A DNA stretch of 64,000 nucleotides from Chloroflexota bacterium (GCA_016190825.1 JACPPV010000009.1:151786-215785), one strand, 5' to 3'. Positions 28,841-38,868 are shown, counted from the stretch's first letter. The notes: generated from the letters alone by a model not told the origin. Made by a program: numbers and translations.

Positions 28841-30040
28841 ATGCCCGTATATTCTCACTCCCAACTTAGCACATACGAAGAGTGCCCGCTGAAATTCAAG
28901 TTGTGCTACCGGGACAAGATCAAGAGGGACAGAGAAGGGATCGAGGCGTTTCTTGGAAGCATGGTCCATGAGGCTCTAAGAAAATGCTATGACGATGCAC
29001 GGCGCTCCAGGCTGAATACCTTGGATGAGATCCTCGCCGGCTATGACAGCCTCTGGTTGAAGAACTGGCATGACGATATCATCATCAGCCGGAAAGAAAT
29101 GGCCGCTGACCATTATCGGGCTTCGGGCAAAAAGATGCTTGAGACCTATTACCAGCGCCATGCCCCCTTTAACAGAGATATCACGCTCGGCACGGAGATG
29201 TGGGTCACCTTCTCCCTTGATGAAGCCAACAAGTACCGACTTCGGGGAATCATTGACCGCCTGTCGCTGACACCGGATGGCGTTCACCACATCAACGACT
29301 ACAAGACATCTGCCCACCTACCGGGCCAGGAAGAAGTTGATAACGACCGTCAACTTGCCCTATATCAAATCGGAGTCCAGAAGAAATGGCCTGACATCAA
29401 GGACGTGAAGCTTGTCTGGCACTACCTTGCCTTCGACCGCGAGCTTGTCTCGGCGCGGCATCCCGCGGAAAAACTCGCCAGGCTGGCAGTAGACACTATC
29501 AAGCTTATCGACGAAATAGAGGCGACTGAGGAGTTCTCGCCGCGGGAATCACTTCTGTGCGACTGGTGTGAGTACCCGGACCTCTGCCCCAACCGGAAGC
29601 ATTTCTTTACCCTTGAGGCCTTGCCCGCCAACGAATACCTTAAGGAGCCCGGCGTTGTCCTGGTCAACCAGTATGCCAAGCTACGTGAAGAAGCCAGGAA
29701 GATCGACGAGGAGACGGCCCTGGTCAAAGAGGCCCTCGTTGAGTACGCCAGACGAGCAGGAGTAACGGCAATCAGGGGAAGCGACCGGCAGGTAAGGGTG
29801 AAGTTTGATGAAAAGCTCAAGTTCCCGGGCAGGAAAGAACCGGGGCGGAAAGAGCTTGACGAAACAATTATGGAAGCCGGGAAGTGGCAGGAGGTCTCCC
29901 AGCTTGATACGACAGCGCTGGCCAGGGCGATTCAGGAAGAACTCTGGGACATAAAGCTGATTGAAAAGGTAGTGAAACACGGAAGCCTCGAGGAAACCAG
30001 CGCTGTCTACCTGTCAAAATTGAAGGACGATGAGAAATAG
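28841..30040 (+). CDS. PD-(D/E)XK nuclease family protein (RecB/AddB/Cas4-like, predicted Fe-S)
   Basis: SQLSTYEECPLKFKLCYRDKI, LGSMVHEALRKCY, RGIIDRLSL, HINDYKTS, CDWCEYPDLCP. Confidence 0.87.
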   Translation: MPVYSHSQLSTYEECPLKFKLCYRDKIKRDREGIEAFLGSMVHEALRKCYDDARRSRLNTLDEILAGYDSLWLKNWHDDIIISRKEMAADHYRASGKKMLETYYQRHAPFNRDITLGTEMWVTFSLDEANKYRLRGIIDRLSLTPDGVHHINDYKTSAHLPGQEEVDNDRQLALYQIGVQKKWPDIKDVKLVWHYLAFDRELVSARHPAEKLARLAVDTIKLIDEIEATEEFSPRESLLCDWCEYPDLCPNRKHFFTLEALPANEYLKEPGVVLVNQYAKLREEARKIDEETALVKEALVEYARRAGVTAIRGSDRQVRVKFDEKLKFPGRKEPGRKELDETIMEAGKWQEVSQLDTTALARAIQEELWDIKLIEKVVKHGSLEETSAVYLSKLKDDEK

Positions 30041-30231
30041 CTGAGCCAGCCATGGGGAGTCCGCCCAAAGCCGGGCAATCCCTTTCCGGTTTTCTTTCAA
30101 TAAGGCTTACGTAGTGAACGGTGAATAATTACGTATCTTTACGAATGCAAACAGGCTGGCGCTTGGCTCATAATATACTATCATGCGCCCGAAATATGGA
30201 CCGTCAATGCAGGATGGAGGCAGGGTGATAT

Positions 30232-30891
30232 ATGGAAATGTTGAAAGAAACGACAGTTCTGCCCAGGCTGGGTGACCCGGCGCCCGATTTCACGGCAAAA
30301 AGCACCCACGGGCTGGTGAAGCTCAAAGACTACGCGGATAAATGGCTGGTCTTTTTCTCGCATCCGGCAGACTTCACCCCCGTCTGTACAACGGAGTTTC
30401 TGGCGTTTGCGGAAATCTATCCCTCCCTGAAGGAAAAAGGCGTCGAACTCCTGGGTCTGAGCGTGGACAGTGTAACCTCGCACATCGCCTGGGTGCGGAA
30501 CATCGAGGAAAAGACGGGAGTAAGAATCCCTTTCCCCATAATCGCTGACCTGAGCAAAGAGGTCTCACTCGCTTACGGCATGGTCCATCCCGGGCAAAGC
30601 ACTACCGAAACCGTGCGGTGCGTTTTCATCATCGACCCCAGGCAGGTTATCAGGACTATACTCTACTACCCGATGAGCACCGGCAGAAACATGTCAGAAA
30701 TTGTCAGAATCATGGAAGCTTTACAAACAACTGACAGGTACAAGGTATCAACCCCAGCCAACTGGATGCACGGCGAACCGGTTGTACTGCCTCCACCATC
30801 GACTCAGGAGGCGGCCGAGGAAAGACTAAGACAGGGCTATGAGTGCGTAGACTGGTACCTCTGCAAGAAGTCTCTGCCGGCAGAAGGATAA
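30232..30891 (+). CDS. Peroxiredoxin (Prx6/1-Cys-type)
   Basis: LGDPAPDFTAKSTHGLVKL; HPADFTPVCTTEFLAFAEIY; GVRIPFPIIADLSKEVSLAYGM. Confidence 0.93.
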   Translation: MEMLKETTVLPRLGDPAPDFTAKSTHGLVKLKDYADKWLVFFSHPADFTPVCTTEFLAFAEIYPSLKEKGVELLGLSVDSVTSHIAWVRNIEEKTGVRIPFPIIADLSKEVSLAYGMVHPGQSTTETVRCVFIIDPRQVIRTILYYPMSTGRNMSEIVRIMEALQTTDRYKVSTPANWMHGEPVVLPPPSTQEAAEERLRQGYECVDWYLCKKSLPAEG

Positions 30892-31029
30892 CGCTCTTTG
30901 CCTCTGCCCTTCACCACACGTTTTGTAACTATGGTCACGGACGAACATGCCCGTATTGCCCGATAATCCATAGCGGCAGTTTGATGGCAAGTGCTGGTCG
31001 GCAGGAATACGCTCCGGAGGGTAGATGAC

Positions 31030-31956
31030 ATGGAGACGAGAAAAAGTCTGTTGAGAGAATTGCGTCAGCAGGCCAAGAAGGTCTACCTGGAGGAAGCCGC
31101 AGAGTTTCAGGAGCAGCCGGTCAGGGAGGTCCAGAGGCTGATACACTCACTGGCCATCGAGCTGGCGGACCTGGAGAAGGAAAATGAGAAACTTGTCCTC
31201 GCGAACGCTGACCTTCAAGAGCAACAGTCCGAGTACGCCAGCCATTTTGACTTTGCGCCCGTTGCCTACTTCGATCTGGACAGGGACTGCAACGTCATAA
31301 AGGCTAATTTCCTTGCAAGTACGATGCTAGGTGCCTCAAGGAGCAAGCTTATAGGGATGGATTTCAGCACGTTCATCGCGCCGCAGTATCGACATACTTT
31401 CGATACGTCTTGTCGCGACCTGGAACGGGAGGGAGAAATCCAGAGATTTGAAATAGAAATGCTGAGAAAAGACGGCACCAGCTTCTATGCCCATCTGGAA
31501 GTGGTAGCCATCTACGGCAAAGCGGGCATAATCTACCGGATGGCCGCCCAGGACATCACCGAGCATCGGCTGACACTAAGAGCCCTTGAGGAGAGCGAAA
31601 AACGCTTCCGCAGCACGCTGGACAACTTGCGGGAAGGCTGCGTTATCCTTGATTCTAGCTGGCGCTACTTGTACGCCAACGATGCCTCCATCAGGTTTGC
31701 CCGCCGGACAAAGGAACAACGGCTCGGTCACACCATGCTGGAAGTATATCCCGGTATCGAGAAGACAGAGGCGTTTGCCAGACTGCGGAGGTGTATGGAA
31801 CAGCGCATCGCGAATACATACGAGACCGAGTTCACCTTTCCGGAAGGCATTACGGCCTGGTTTGAAGTCCATGTCGAGCCGGTGCCAGAGGGCATATTCG
31901 TCCTTTACCTGGACATAACCGAGCGCAAACAGAAAGAGCTGGCGAAAGTCTGCTAG
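31030..31956 (+). CDS. PAS-domain protein without recognisable output domain
   Basis: Two PAS-like segments (FDFAPVAYFDLDRDCNVIKANFLASTMLG; FRSTLDNLREGCVILDSSWRYLYANDAS), each ending in ITEH/ITERKQ; ends shortly after. ATG 31030 preferred over ORF-track 30991. Confidence 0.75.
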   Translation: METRKSLLRELRQQAKKVYLEEAAEFQEQPVREVQRLIHSLAIELADLEKENEKLVLANADLQEQQSEYASHFDFAPVAYFDLDRDCNVIKANFLASTMLGASRSKLIGMDFSTFIAPQYRHTFDTSCRDLEREGEIQRFEIEMLRKDGTSFYAHLEVVAIYGKAGIIYRMAAQDITEHRLTLRALEESEKRFRSTLDNLREGCVILDSSWRYLYANDASIRFARRTKEQRLGHTMLEVYPGIEKTEAFARLRRCMEQRIANTYETEFTFPEGITAWFEVHVEPVPEGIFVLYLDITERKQKELAKVC

Positions 31957-32271
31957 CGTGGTGTGTTTAACCCTTCATACCCCATTCGAAATCATACTGA
32001 CGAAAAGCCTGGTATCCAGACAAGAAGCGCGGACTGAAGTCCAGCCTCCTCGCAATGCTACTGGATGCGTAACGTCACTTTCAAATCACTACACTGATGT
32101 GTCCTGGGCATTCATTGAATGATTCCTCTCCCCTAATAAAAGAGGCTTAATGAGGATGAAACGCAAACCGAGGCTCGACCCTCTCACCCCCTTCGGCAAG
32201 CTCAGAACAGGTCTAACTCTTTTCCTTTTCCCCATTTCCATCTACCCCGTTCATATGGTAACATTCTGGTT

Positions 32272-32976
32272 ATGGAAAAACCTGACATCAACTGCATTAT
32301 CACCCTGCTTAGCCGCGAATACGGCGAGCCATCCTGGCAGCCGGACCGCGAACCGTTGGGAACCCTGGTGCAGACCATTCTTTCCCAGCACACCTCAGAT
32401 AAGAACTCGCATCCGGCATACCGGGCGCTGGTTTCCGCTTTTCCAGATTGGTACGCAGTAGCTGATGCCAGCCCCTGGGAAATTGCCGCTCCCATTCGCG
32501 GCGGAGGCCTGGCGGAAATAAAGGCAAAACGCATCAAGCAGGCGCTAAACGAGATACGTGCCAGTCGGTCCGGCTGCATCGAGCTCGACTTCCTGAACGA
32601 GCTGTCGGTCGCCGAGGCGAGAGAATGGTTGAAGCAGCTATCCGGCGTGGGCACGAAGACGGCCAGTTGTGTGCTCCTTTTCTCGCTGGGAAAACCCGCC
32701 CTCCCGGTCGATACGCATATCTACCGCGTATCGAAGAGGCTCGGGTTAATCAGTGAGAGGACCTCGGTGGAACAAGCTCACCAGGCGCTTGAAAACATGG
32801 TCCCTCCCGAAGAGGTCTATCGTTTTCACGTGCTGTTGATTGAGCACGGGCGGAAGGTGTGCAAAGCTGTGCGACCCCGCTGCGGGATATGTGTGCTCCA
32901 GAAACTGTGCCCGGCTTACGGGGAATACGGGAATAACCAAGAGACAATAGCCAAGATACAAGAAACATCCAGGTGA
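32272..32976 (+). CDS. Endonuclease III-like HhH-GPD DNA glycosylase with Fe-S loop
   Basis: LLSREYGEPSWQPDREPLGTLVQTILSQHTSDKNS; LKQLSGVGTKTASCVLLFSLGKPALPVDTHIYRVSKRLGL; CKAVRPRCGICVLQKLC. Confidence 0.9.
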   Translation: MEKPDINCIITLLSREYGEPSWQPDREPLGTLVQTILSQHTSDKNSHPAYRALVSAFPDWYAVADASPWEIAAPIRGGGLAEIKAKRIKQALNEIRASRSGCIELDFLNELSVAEAREWLKQLSGVGTKTASCVLLFSLGKPALPVDTHIYRVSKRLGLISERTSVEQAHQALENMVPPEEVYRFHVLLIEHGRKVCKAVRPRCGICVLQKLCPAYGEYGNNQETIAKIQETSR

Positions 32977-33062
32977 TGACCAAATTCTGGTATCCAAGCA
33001 CGGTCGGCCAGAATGGTGGGCTGCCCAGTCGCGTGGTGAAGCCCTCCTTATGATAAGGAGGG

Positions 33063-33473
33063 TTACTTCTTCAGAGGGTATTGCTCCAATTGGTCCGGGT
33101 CAAATGGGCTTTCGGCGTCAGCAAAGCCGTTTTGAACAAGCAAGTAGCTGAGAACCTGCAGATATTCATCACGCTTAAGGGTGCCGGGCGCTTCCAGCGG
33201 CATGGCGATACTGATATAGTCGAACAGCCGCTGCGCACTCAAAAACTTCTCCAGAGTAGCGTTTTCGCCGATCAAGGCCGGACCAAAAGCCCCCAGGCCC
33301 TGCTTACCGTGGCAGGTAGAACAAATCTCTAAAAAAATCCTCCTGCCAGCCTCAGCGGATTGTCCGATAGTCTGTTTCGGGGCTGACGGCGCACAACCAC
33401 CAGCTAACAGCGCCGCCACGAGAAAACCCGTCGCCACAAGCCGGGCGTGATTAGTAGCCAAATCTTTTTTCAT
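33063..33473 (-). CDS. c-type cytochrome
   Basis: Lipoprotein-like signal LLAGGCAPS; haem site CSTCH; distal Met region ISIAMPLEAPGTL. Confidence 0.88.
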   Translation of the reverse strand: MKKDLATNHARLVATGFLVAALLAGGCAPSAPKQTIGQSAEAGRRIFLEICSTCHGKQGLGAFGPALIGENATLEKFLSAQRLFDYISIAMPLEAPGTLKRDEYLQVLSYLLVQNGFADAESPFDPDQLEQYPLKK

Positions 33474-34723
33474 TCAGACACGTTAACCGGGTGAGGAACA
33501 GTAGCGCCGAAGAGATAGCCAAGCTGGTTCCACTTCTGTGCGGAAACGTCATACTGCGAGTTGCCCTCATCATCGATAGCGCGCGGGATAATAGTCATAG
33601 GACCGGGCCCAGCATTGAAGGAAAACTCCCACCGCGAGCCAGCCCGCTCAACGTTCGGCCCGACCAGTACGGCATCCTGGAAGCTGCCACCTCCGTCAAT
33701 ACTCACTTCAACACGAGCAATCTTACCAAAAGCCGACCAGGCGTAGCCGGTGATTTTCTGCGGACCAGCTTTCAAAGCTGCCGGCCATGGCAGCGCGCAG
33801 GCGCTCTTGACCGTCTGGGTGGTCACAGGCGGCCCTTTCGCCGGTCCTTCCGGCGCGTAGTCCGGACCGATGAGCACGTAATTGGTGGTATTCTTTTCCA
33901 CGTATATTCGCTCTTCGGAAACGGTGATCTTTCCCACCCATTTGATGCTGTTGATCCCCACCCATCCCGGCACGATAACGCGCACCGGGAAGCCATGGTC
34001 CGGCGGGAGGATCTCTCCATTCATCATATAGGCGACAATGGTATCTTCCTCCATTGCCCTCGCCACCGGCATCGGACGTTCCACGGCGGTGCTGTCCAGC
34101 CCCGTTGGCATCACGTCTACCGCCGTCTGCTTGATTCCAGCCCTCTTTAACAGCTCACGCAATGGAACACCGGTCCACCCGGCGACGCCATAAGCACCCA
34201 GCTTCCATTGCCCGCCTTCCGCCGGCCGGTCCAGCAACGTGGCAAAAAAGGAGCGCCCGTTCCCGGCGCACTCAATGAAGCGGGTCACCGTTCTGGACGG
34301 CATTTTGAGAAGGTCATCATAGGTAAGCTCCAGCGGACGCTGCACACCATCCCCCTCTATCCGCAGCCGCCATGTCTTAGCATCAATCAACGGAGCGGAG
34401 GTATGGCTGCGAACAAAAAAGTAAGAGTTCGGAATGATATATGTCTGGTCTGCCATGACCTCGAAACGCATTTCGGCATTAGTACCGAGGGGAATGAAGT
34501 AGTTTTCCGGGACTGGTTTGTGAATCGGTCTGGATGAAGGCGCCGGGGCGGGCGCCGGCCCGGCGGAAGGCTCAGGCACTACCCTGGCACATGCCGCCAG
34601 GACAGCCGCTGCCCCGCCGCTTGCCAGCAGCGCCAGAAACACACGGCGGGACATTCCCGACGCTCTCGCCCGGTCCCATAGTCTGTCTGCCTGGCGGTCA
34701 CGCAACGGTTGCTTCCAGCTCAT
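33470..34723 (-). CDS. Sulfite oxidase-family molybdopterin oxidoreductase (Tat signal)
   Basis: SRRVFLALLASGGAAAVLAAC Tat/lipobox; TRFIECAGNGRSFF (Mo-cofactor Cys); GAYGVAGWTGVPLRELLKRAG; HGFPVRVIVPGWVGINSIKWVGKI. Confidence 0.9.
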   Translation of the reverse strand: MSWKQPLRDRQADRLWDRARASGMSRRVFLALLASGGAAAVLAACARVVPEPSAGPAPAPAPSSRPIHKPVPENYFIPLGTNAEMRFEVMADQTYIIPNSYFFVRSHTSAPLIDAKTWRLRIEGDGVQRPLELTYDDLLKMPSRTVTRFIECAGNGRSFFATLLDRPAEGGQWKLGAYGVAGWTGVPLRELLKRAGIKQTAVDVMPTGLDSTAVERPMPVARAMEEDTIVAYMMNGEILPPDHGFPVRVIVPGWVGINSIKWVGKITVSEERIYVEKNTTNYVLIGPDYAPEGPAKGPPVTTQTVKSACALPWPAALKAGPQKITGYAWSAFGKIARVEVSIDGGGSFQDAVLVGPNVERAGSRWEFSFNAGPGPMTIIPRAIDDEGNSQYDVSAQKWNQLGYLFGATVPHPVNVSE

Positions 34724-34825
34724 GTGATGACTCCTTCTGCGAGTGATTATTTAATTTTACATCATCCGTGCCGATAAGATAAGATTACACACAAAAGAAA
34801 ACGGCGCGGAGGTCGTCTGGAATAC

Positions 34826-35224
34826 ATGGACACGAAAACGATACGGCAGAGGGTGACTTTCAAAGCCACTCCCCATGAAATCTACGAAATACTGATGGAT
34901 TCCAGGAAGCACTCCAAACTGACCGGAAGCAAAGCCACCGTCAGCCGCAAGGTAGGCGGCAGCTTCTCAGTCTTTGATGGCGGGCTATCCGGCGTCAATC
35001 TTGAACTCGTGCCCGACCGAAAGATTGTCCAGTCTTGGCGGCTCGGCGAGTGGCCGGGAGGCTATTTTTCCAGGGCTACCTTTTCTTTGAAGGAAACCAG
35101 CGGCGGCAGCCGGCTGAATCTCAGGCAGATGGGAGTGCCGGTTGAGAGCTACGAAGACGTGCGCCAGGGCTGGCACGAATACTACTGGAAGCCCATGAAG
35201 AAGATGCTTCAGAAGAAAGGCTGA
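34826..35224 (+). CDS. SRPBCC/AHSA1 domain protein
   Basis: IRQRVTFKATPHEIYEILMDSRKHSKLTGSKATVSRKVGGSFSVFDG...IVQSWRLGEWPGGYFSRATFSL. Confidence 0.88.
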   Translation: MDTKTIRQRVTFKATPHEIYEILMDSRKHSKLTGSKATVSRKVGGSFSVFDGGLSGVNLELVPDRKIVQSWRLGEWPGGYFSRATFSLKETSGGSRLNLRQMGVPVESYEDVRQGWHEYYWKPMKKMLQKKG

Positions 35225-35422
35225 AAACCCCTGGCTCTGAAAAACGAAACACGGAATTCGAAACGGGGAAAGTGATCAAATCCCAATTTCCAAATATCGC
35301 CCCGCTTCATTTCTGGGCGTAACGAATCCAATTTGGTTATACCAGAATTTGTTTGGCGTTTGTATCCTGGTTATTGGTTATTGGCCTCGGATTTCGAGAT
35401 TCGGACTTCGAATTTGTGGAGT

Positions 35423-36031
35423 CTAAACCCTCACCGACGTGGCCGCCAATACCAGCCGCTCAAACTCTCTCAGGGCTTGAATCTGGGACATCCTCAAATG
35501 AATATCCCGCTTCTCACGCATGCGCCGAATTGCTTCGTTCGTCCGGTCCCCCTCCAGGATAAAGTATGCAGCGGCAAGGGTTGGGGAGCGCCCGTGGCCT
35601 CGCTTACAGTGGACGTATACTTTGATTCCGTTGTCAACAAACTCTTTCAGGGTCACAGCACCAATAAGAAGCTGTTGAGCTGTCGGTGCGGTGTGGTCAG
35701 TTACCGGCATCCAGAAAAAGTAGCTGACTCCAAAAGGCGCATCCAGCCTATTTTCTTCCAGTGAAATATCAGCCGTTATGCCGCGGGCAAGCAAAGATTC
35801 ATCAAAATGCTTCTGGCAGCACTGGTTCGTGCCAATATAGACATATTCCGTTATCCGGCTATACTCGAAAGGCACATGCTGGGGATGGGGGATATAGCGT
35901 CGTCTGGCTGCCATTTGGACCTCCCACATACTAATGATTGCATGGCTCTGGTCTTCCGTGAAATCCGTAAAGCTACCTATTTTGCGGGTTACGCCCATAA
36001 TATTGGGCTCGTCACCGGTATATCCAGGCAA
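35423..36031 (-). CDS. Dual-specificity (tyrosine) phosphatase-like protein
   Basis: CX5R active site VHCKRGHGRSPTLAAAYFI. Confidence 0.8.
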   Translation of the reverse strand: MPGYTGDEPNIMGVTRKIGSFTDFTEDQSHAIISMWEVQMAARRRYIPHPQHVPFEYSRITEYVYIGTNQCCQKHFDESLLARGITADISLEENRLDAPFGVSYFFWMPVTDHTAPTAQQLLIGAVTLKEFVDNGIKVYVHCKRGHGRSPTLAAAYFILEGDRTNEAIRRMREKRDIHLRMSQIQALREFERLVLAATSVRV

Positions 36032-37085
36032 TGAACGCGAAATAACCCAGTAGCAGCAGGCCGCCCTCCCATCGCAGGATGTGTCCCGCTTTCCTCAATA
36101 CGAGAGGCACCAGCGCCAGTGTAAACCCAACCATCACGGGGATCTCAACAAACAACCATCCTGGCTCTATTTCCAGCGGGTTGAGCAGCGCCCCGATGCC
36201 GAGTATCGCCAGCACATTGAAAACGCAGCTACCAACAATGTTGCCGACAACGATATCATACTCACGGCGAAACGTACCGACGATTGTGGTGGCCAATTCC
36301 GGAAGCGTGGTGCCGAACGCCACCAGTGAAAGACCGATTACGCCCTGGGACACGCCGAAAGCCGCCGCCATCTCAACTGCAGCGTTAATCATCAACCGCG
36401 CTCCGCCGACGAGTATAAGAATACCGCCGGCTACCTGGACCACGTCCCAGGTAATGGCCAGAACCTTGCCGCGTGTTGGAGTCAACGCCGCCTCCGGGAA
36501 GGTGCCCTGAAGCTCCACTACACCGTCGGCGCGGCGGCGCAGCCACCACCACAGATAGACCCCGAAAATCCCCAGGAATATGGCGCCATCAATGCGCCCG
36601 AGCTCTTTGTCGATTACCAGTAAGTAGAATAATATGGAAACGCCAATCAGGAAGAACACTTCCCGCTTCACTCCCGAGATCATAAGGGGGGAAGAACGCA
36701 AAACCGTGCCCACCCCCAGGACCAGGCCCAGGTTGGCAATGTTGGCGCCGGCAATGTTCCCCACCGCCAGCAGGTCCCTTCCTGTTACTGAAGCCATGAC
36801 AACGTTAGCCATCTCAGGCGCCGATGTGCCGAAAGCAACGATAGTAAGCCCAATCGCCAGCCGCGAAACACCTAAAGTCTCAGCCAGGCGGGAGGCACCG
36901 CGTATGAACCCCTGGGCGCCAAAGTAGAGGACCACGGCCCCCAAAGCGAAAAGCAGCAGCTGTAATCCAATTCCGGGAATCATGAGTGCCCCCTGAGGAA
37001 AGATGATAAAGGATACGTGCCAGCCCGTCAATCCAGCGAGGCGTAAAAACAGTGTCTTGTGAAAGGCATTTTGTCTCGAATTCAA
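36012..37085 (-). CDS. Calcium/sodium antiporter (CaCA/YrbG family)
   Basis: Two alpha repeats: VAFGTSAPEMANVVMASVTGRDLLAVGNIAGANIANLGLVLG and VAFGTTLPELATTIVGTFRREYDIVVGNIVGSCVFNVLAILG. Start probably MIPGIGLQLLL. Confidence 0.92.
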   Translation of the reverse strand: MNSRQNAFHKTLFLRLAGLTGWHVSFIIFPQGALMIPGIGLQLLLFALGAVVLYFGAQGFIRGASRLAETLGVSRLAIGLTIVAFGTSAPEMANVVMASVTGRDLLAVGNIAGANIANLGLVLGVGTVLRSSPLMISGVKREVFFLIGVSILFYLLVIDKELGRIDGAIFLGIFGVYLWWWLRRRADGVVELQGTFPEAALTPTRGKVLAITWDVVQVAGGILILVGGARLMINAAVEMAAAFGVSQGVIGLSLVAFGTTLPELATTIVGTFRREYDIVVGNIVGSCVFNVLAILGIGALLNPLEIEPGWLFVEIPVMVGFTLALVPLVLRKAGHILRWEGGLLLLGYFAFIAWIYR

Positions 37086-37099
37086 GCATTCATTATTGT

Positions 37100-37209
37100 C
37101 ATTCTCCGCCCCGTATCGCGGTACGGGGTAACTGCGACGGAGAATCTACGTCACACAAGGAGTACCCCCCCGCATCAAGTACGGGACAAGCTTCGCAGGG
37201 GTGACAGTT
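37100..37209 (+). repeat. Dispersed intergenic repeat, family 1 copy B
   Basis: CATTCTCCGCC..CGGAGAATCTACGTC plus CCCGCATCAAGTACGGGACAAGCTTCGCAGGGGTGACAGTT. Confidence 0.65.
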
Positions 37210-38398
37210 CCAGGGAAGGCTCCAAAACCTCAGCCAGAGATGGTTCTGGTCCAGTCATCTCATCATCGAGGAGCGGCAGAAAGGATGCCTGTTTCTCATC
37301 GGAGAGCATCCCCTGGAACCGAAGGAAGAGAAGGGCTCGTCCGGTTACGACCTTCATCTTCTTCAGTTGTTCCGCTGAAGATATGCTGTGATGTTGACGC
37401 GATTCGATTATTCTCTTTGCCGATACAGGGCCAGTGCCGGGCACACGCAACAGCTCTTCATAGCCCGCTTTGTTAATGTCAACCGGAAAAAGCCACGGTC
37501 GCTTTTGAGCAATGACCAGTTTGGGATCACGCCTGAAGGGAAGATTACCCACCTCATTCAGCGCAAGGTCGATCTCTGACGGCGCAAATCCGTAGACCCT
37601 CAACAACCAATCAGCCTGGTAGAGCCGATGCTCCCGGATTGGCGGGGCCGGACGGACTTGCTCCAACCTTGAATTGGAGATCGGATGGAAGGTGCTGAAA
37701 TATGCCCGCCGTAATCCGATCTCGCGATAAAGGGCGCCTGTCGTATGCAAAATATCGCGGTCGGTTTCGCCGGCAGCGCCGACAACGAACTGGGTTGTTT
37801 GCCCTGAAGGCGTCCAGAACTCGTTCTTCGCCATAACCTGTTTGACCCAGCGCATCCTTTCCACAATACCATTGTGAAGGTCCTTCTTGCGGCTCAGTCT
37901 GGCAAGATGATGGACAGTGGGCGCTTCGATGTTTATGGAAACGCGGCTTGCCAGACGGCAAGCCGTCTCAACCAGGTCAAAGGCGGCGCCGGGCAGGATT
38001 TTCAGATGCACGTACCCCTTGAAGGCATAGCGGTGGCGCAGGATGTCGACCACCTTGAGCATGGACTCCATTGTCTGCGAAGCATCACTGCCAATACCGG
38101 AGCTGAGGAACAACCCCTTGACAAGCCCTTTCCGGTGGAATTCCGCAAATAGTTTCGCTAACTCTTCCGGTTGAAAAGCACACCGGGGAATATCCCGTCC
38201 GACCTGGTTGACGCAATAAGCACAATCGTTAACGCAGGCATTAGTCAGCAGTACCTTGAAAAGGCAGACCGAACCGCCGCCGGGCAGTGCGGCCTCATGA
38301 ATAAAGCGGAGCGCCGGGTTGTTAACAACCGCCCTGCCGCCGCAGACATCATAGTGCGCCGCAGCTACGAGGGCATCAAGCTTGTGGTCAACTTCCAT
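37175..38398 (-). CDS. Radical SAM protein with C-terminal helix-hairpin-helix (putative DNA modification/repair family)
   Basis: LFKVLLTNACVNDCAYCVNQVGRDIPRCAF (CxxxxxCxxC); INIEAPTVHHLARLSRKKDL; HhH NKAGYEELLRVPGTGPVSAKRII. Confidence 0.87.
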   Translation of the reverse strand: MEVDHKLDALVAAAHYDVCGGRAVVNNPALRFIHEAALPGGGSVCLFKVLLTNACVNDCAYCVNQVGRDIPRCAFQPEELAKLFAEFHRKGLVKGLFLSSGIGSDASQTMESMLKVVDILRHRYAFKGYVHLKILPGAAFDLVETACRLASRVSINIEAPTVHHLARLSRKKDLHNGIVERMRWVKQVMAKNEFWTPSGQTTQFVVGAAGETDRDILHTTGALYREIGLRRAYFSTFHPISNSRLEQVRPAPPIREHRLYQADWLLRVYGFAPSEIDLALNEVGNLPFRRDPKLVIAQKRPWLFPVDINKAGYEELLRVPGTGPVSAKRIIESRQHHSISSAEQLKKMKVVTGRALLFLRFQGMLSDEKQASFLPLLDDEMTGPEPSLAEVLEPSLELSPLRSLSRT

Positions 38399-38532
38399 CT
38401 TTGCGTCTCGAACGAGATAAGAACAAACGTACTATATCAACCGGGCCAGAACGTGTCAAGGACCTCACGCGCACCGCACTTGACATTTAGCCTTCGAGAC
38501 TGGTAGAATGCCTTGTTTGGGAGGTAACGACC

Positions 38533-38868
38533 ATTTACGCTATTATCGAAACCGGCGGTAAGCAATACAGAGTCTCCCCGGGGCAAACGGTCCAGGTTGA
38601 CCGTCTGAAGGTTGAGGACGGTGATACCGTTGAGCTTGATCGGGTTCTTCTCATTTCCGATGGCGACCGTGTTGTAGTTGGTGCTCCGGCGGTCAACGGG
38701 GCGAAGGTACGTGCTACCTGCCAGGGCCGGGAGAGGGGTGAGAAGATACTTGTCTTCAAATACAAATCAAAGGTGCGCTACCGGCGAAAGAACGGTCATC
38801 GAGCGGAGTATACCAGGTTGATGATTGATGAGATAGTTGAACCGGAGGTAGTGGAAGTTGGCACATAA
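38533..38868 (+). CDS. rplU: 50S ribosomal protein L21, apparent ATT start (absent from ORF track)
   Basis: Own translation (I/M)[119 protein letters not shown] at 38519; no in-frame ATG/GTG/TTG after the upstream TAG at 38488. Confidence 0.92.
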   Translation: MYAIIETGGKQYRVSPGQTVQVDRLKVEDGDTVELDRVLLISDGDRVVVGAPAVNGAKVRATCQGRERGEKILVFKYKSKVRYRRKNGHRAEYTRLMIDEIVEPEVVEVGT

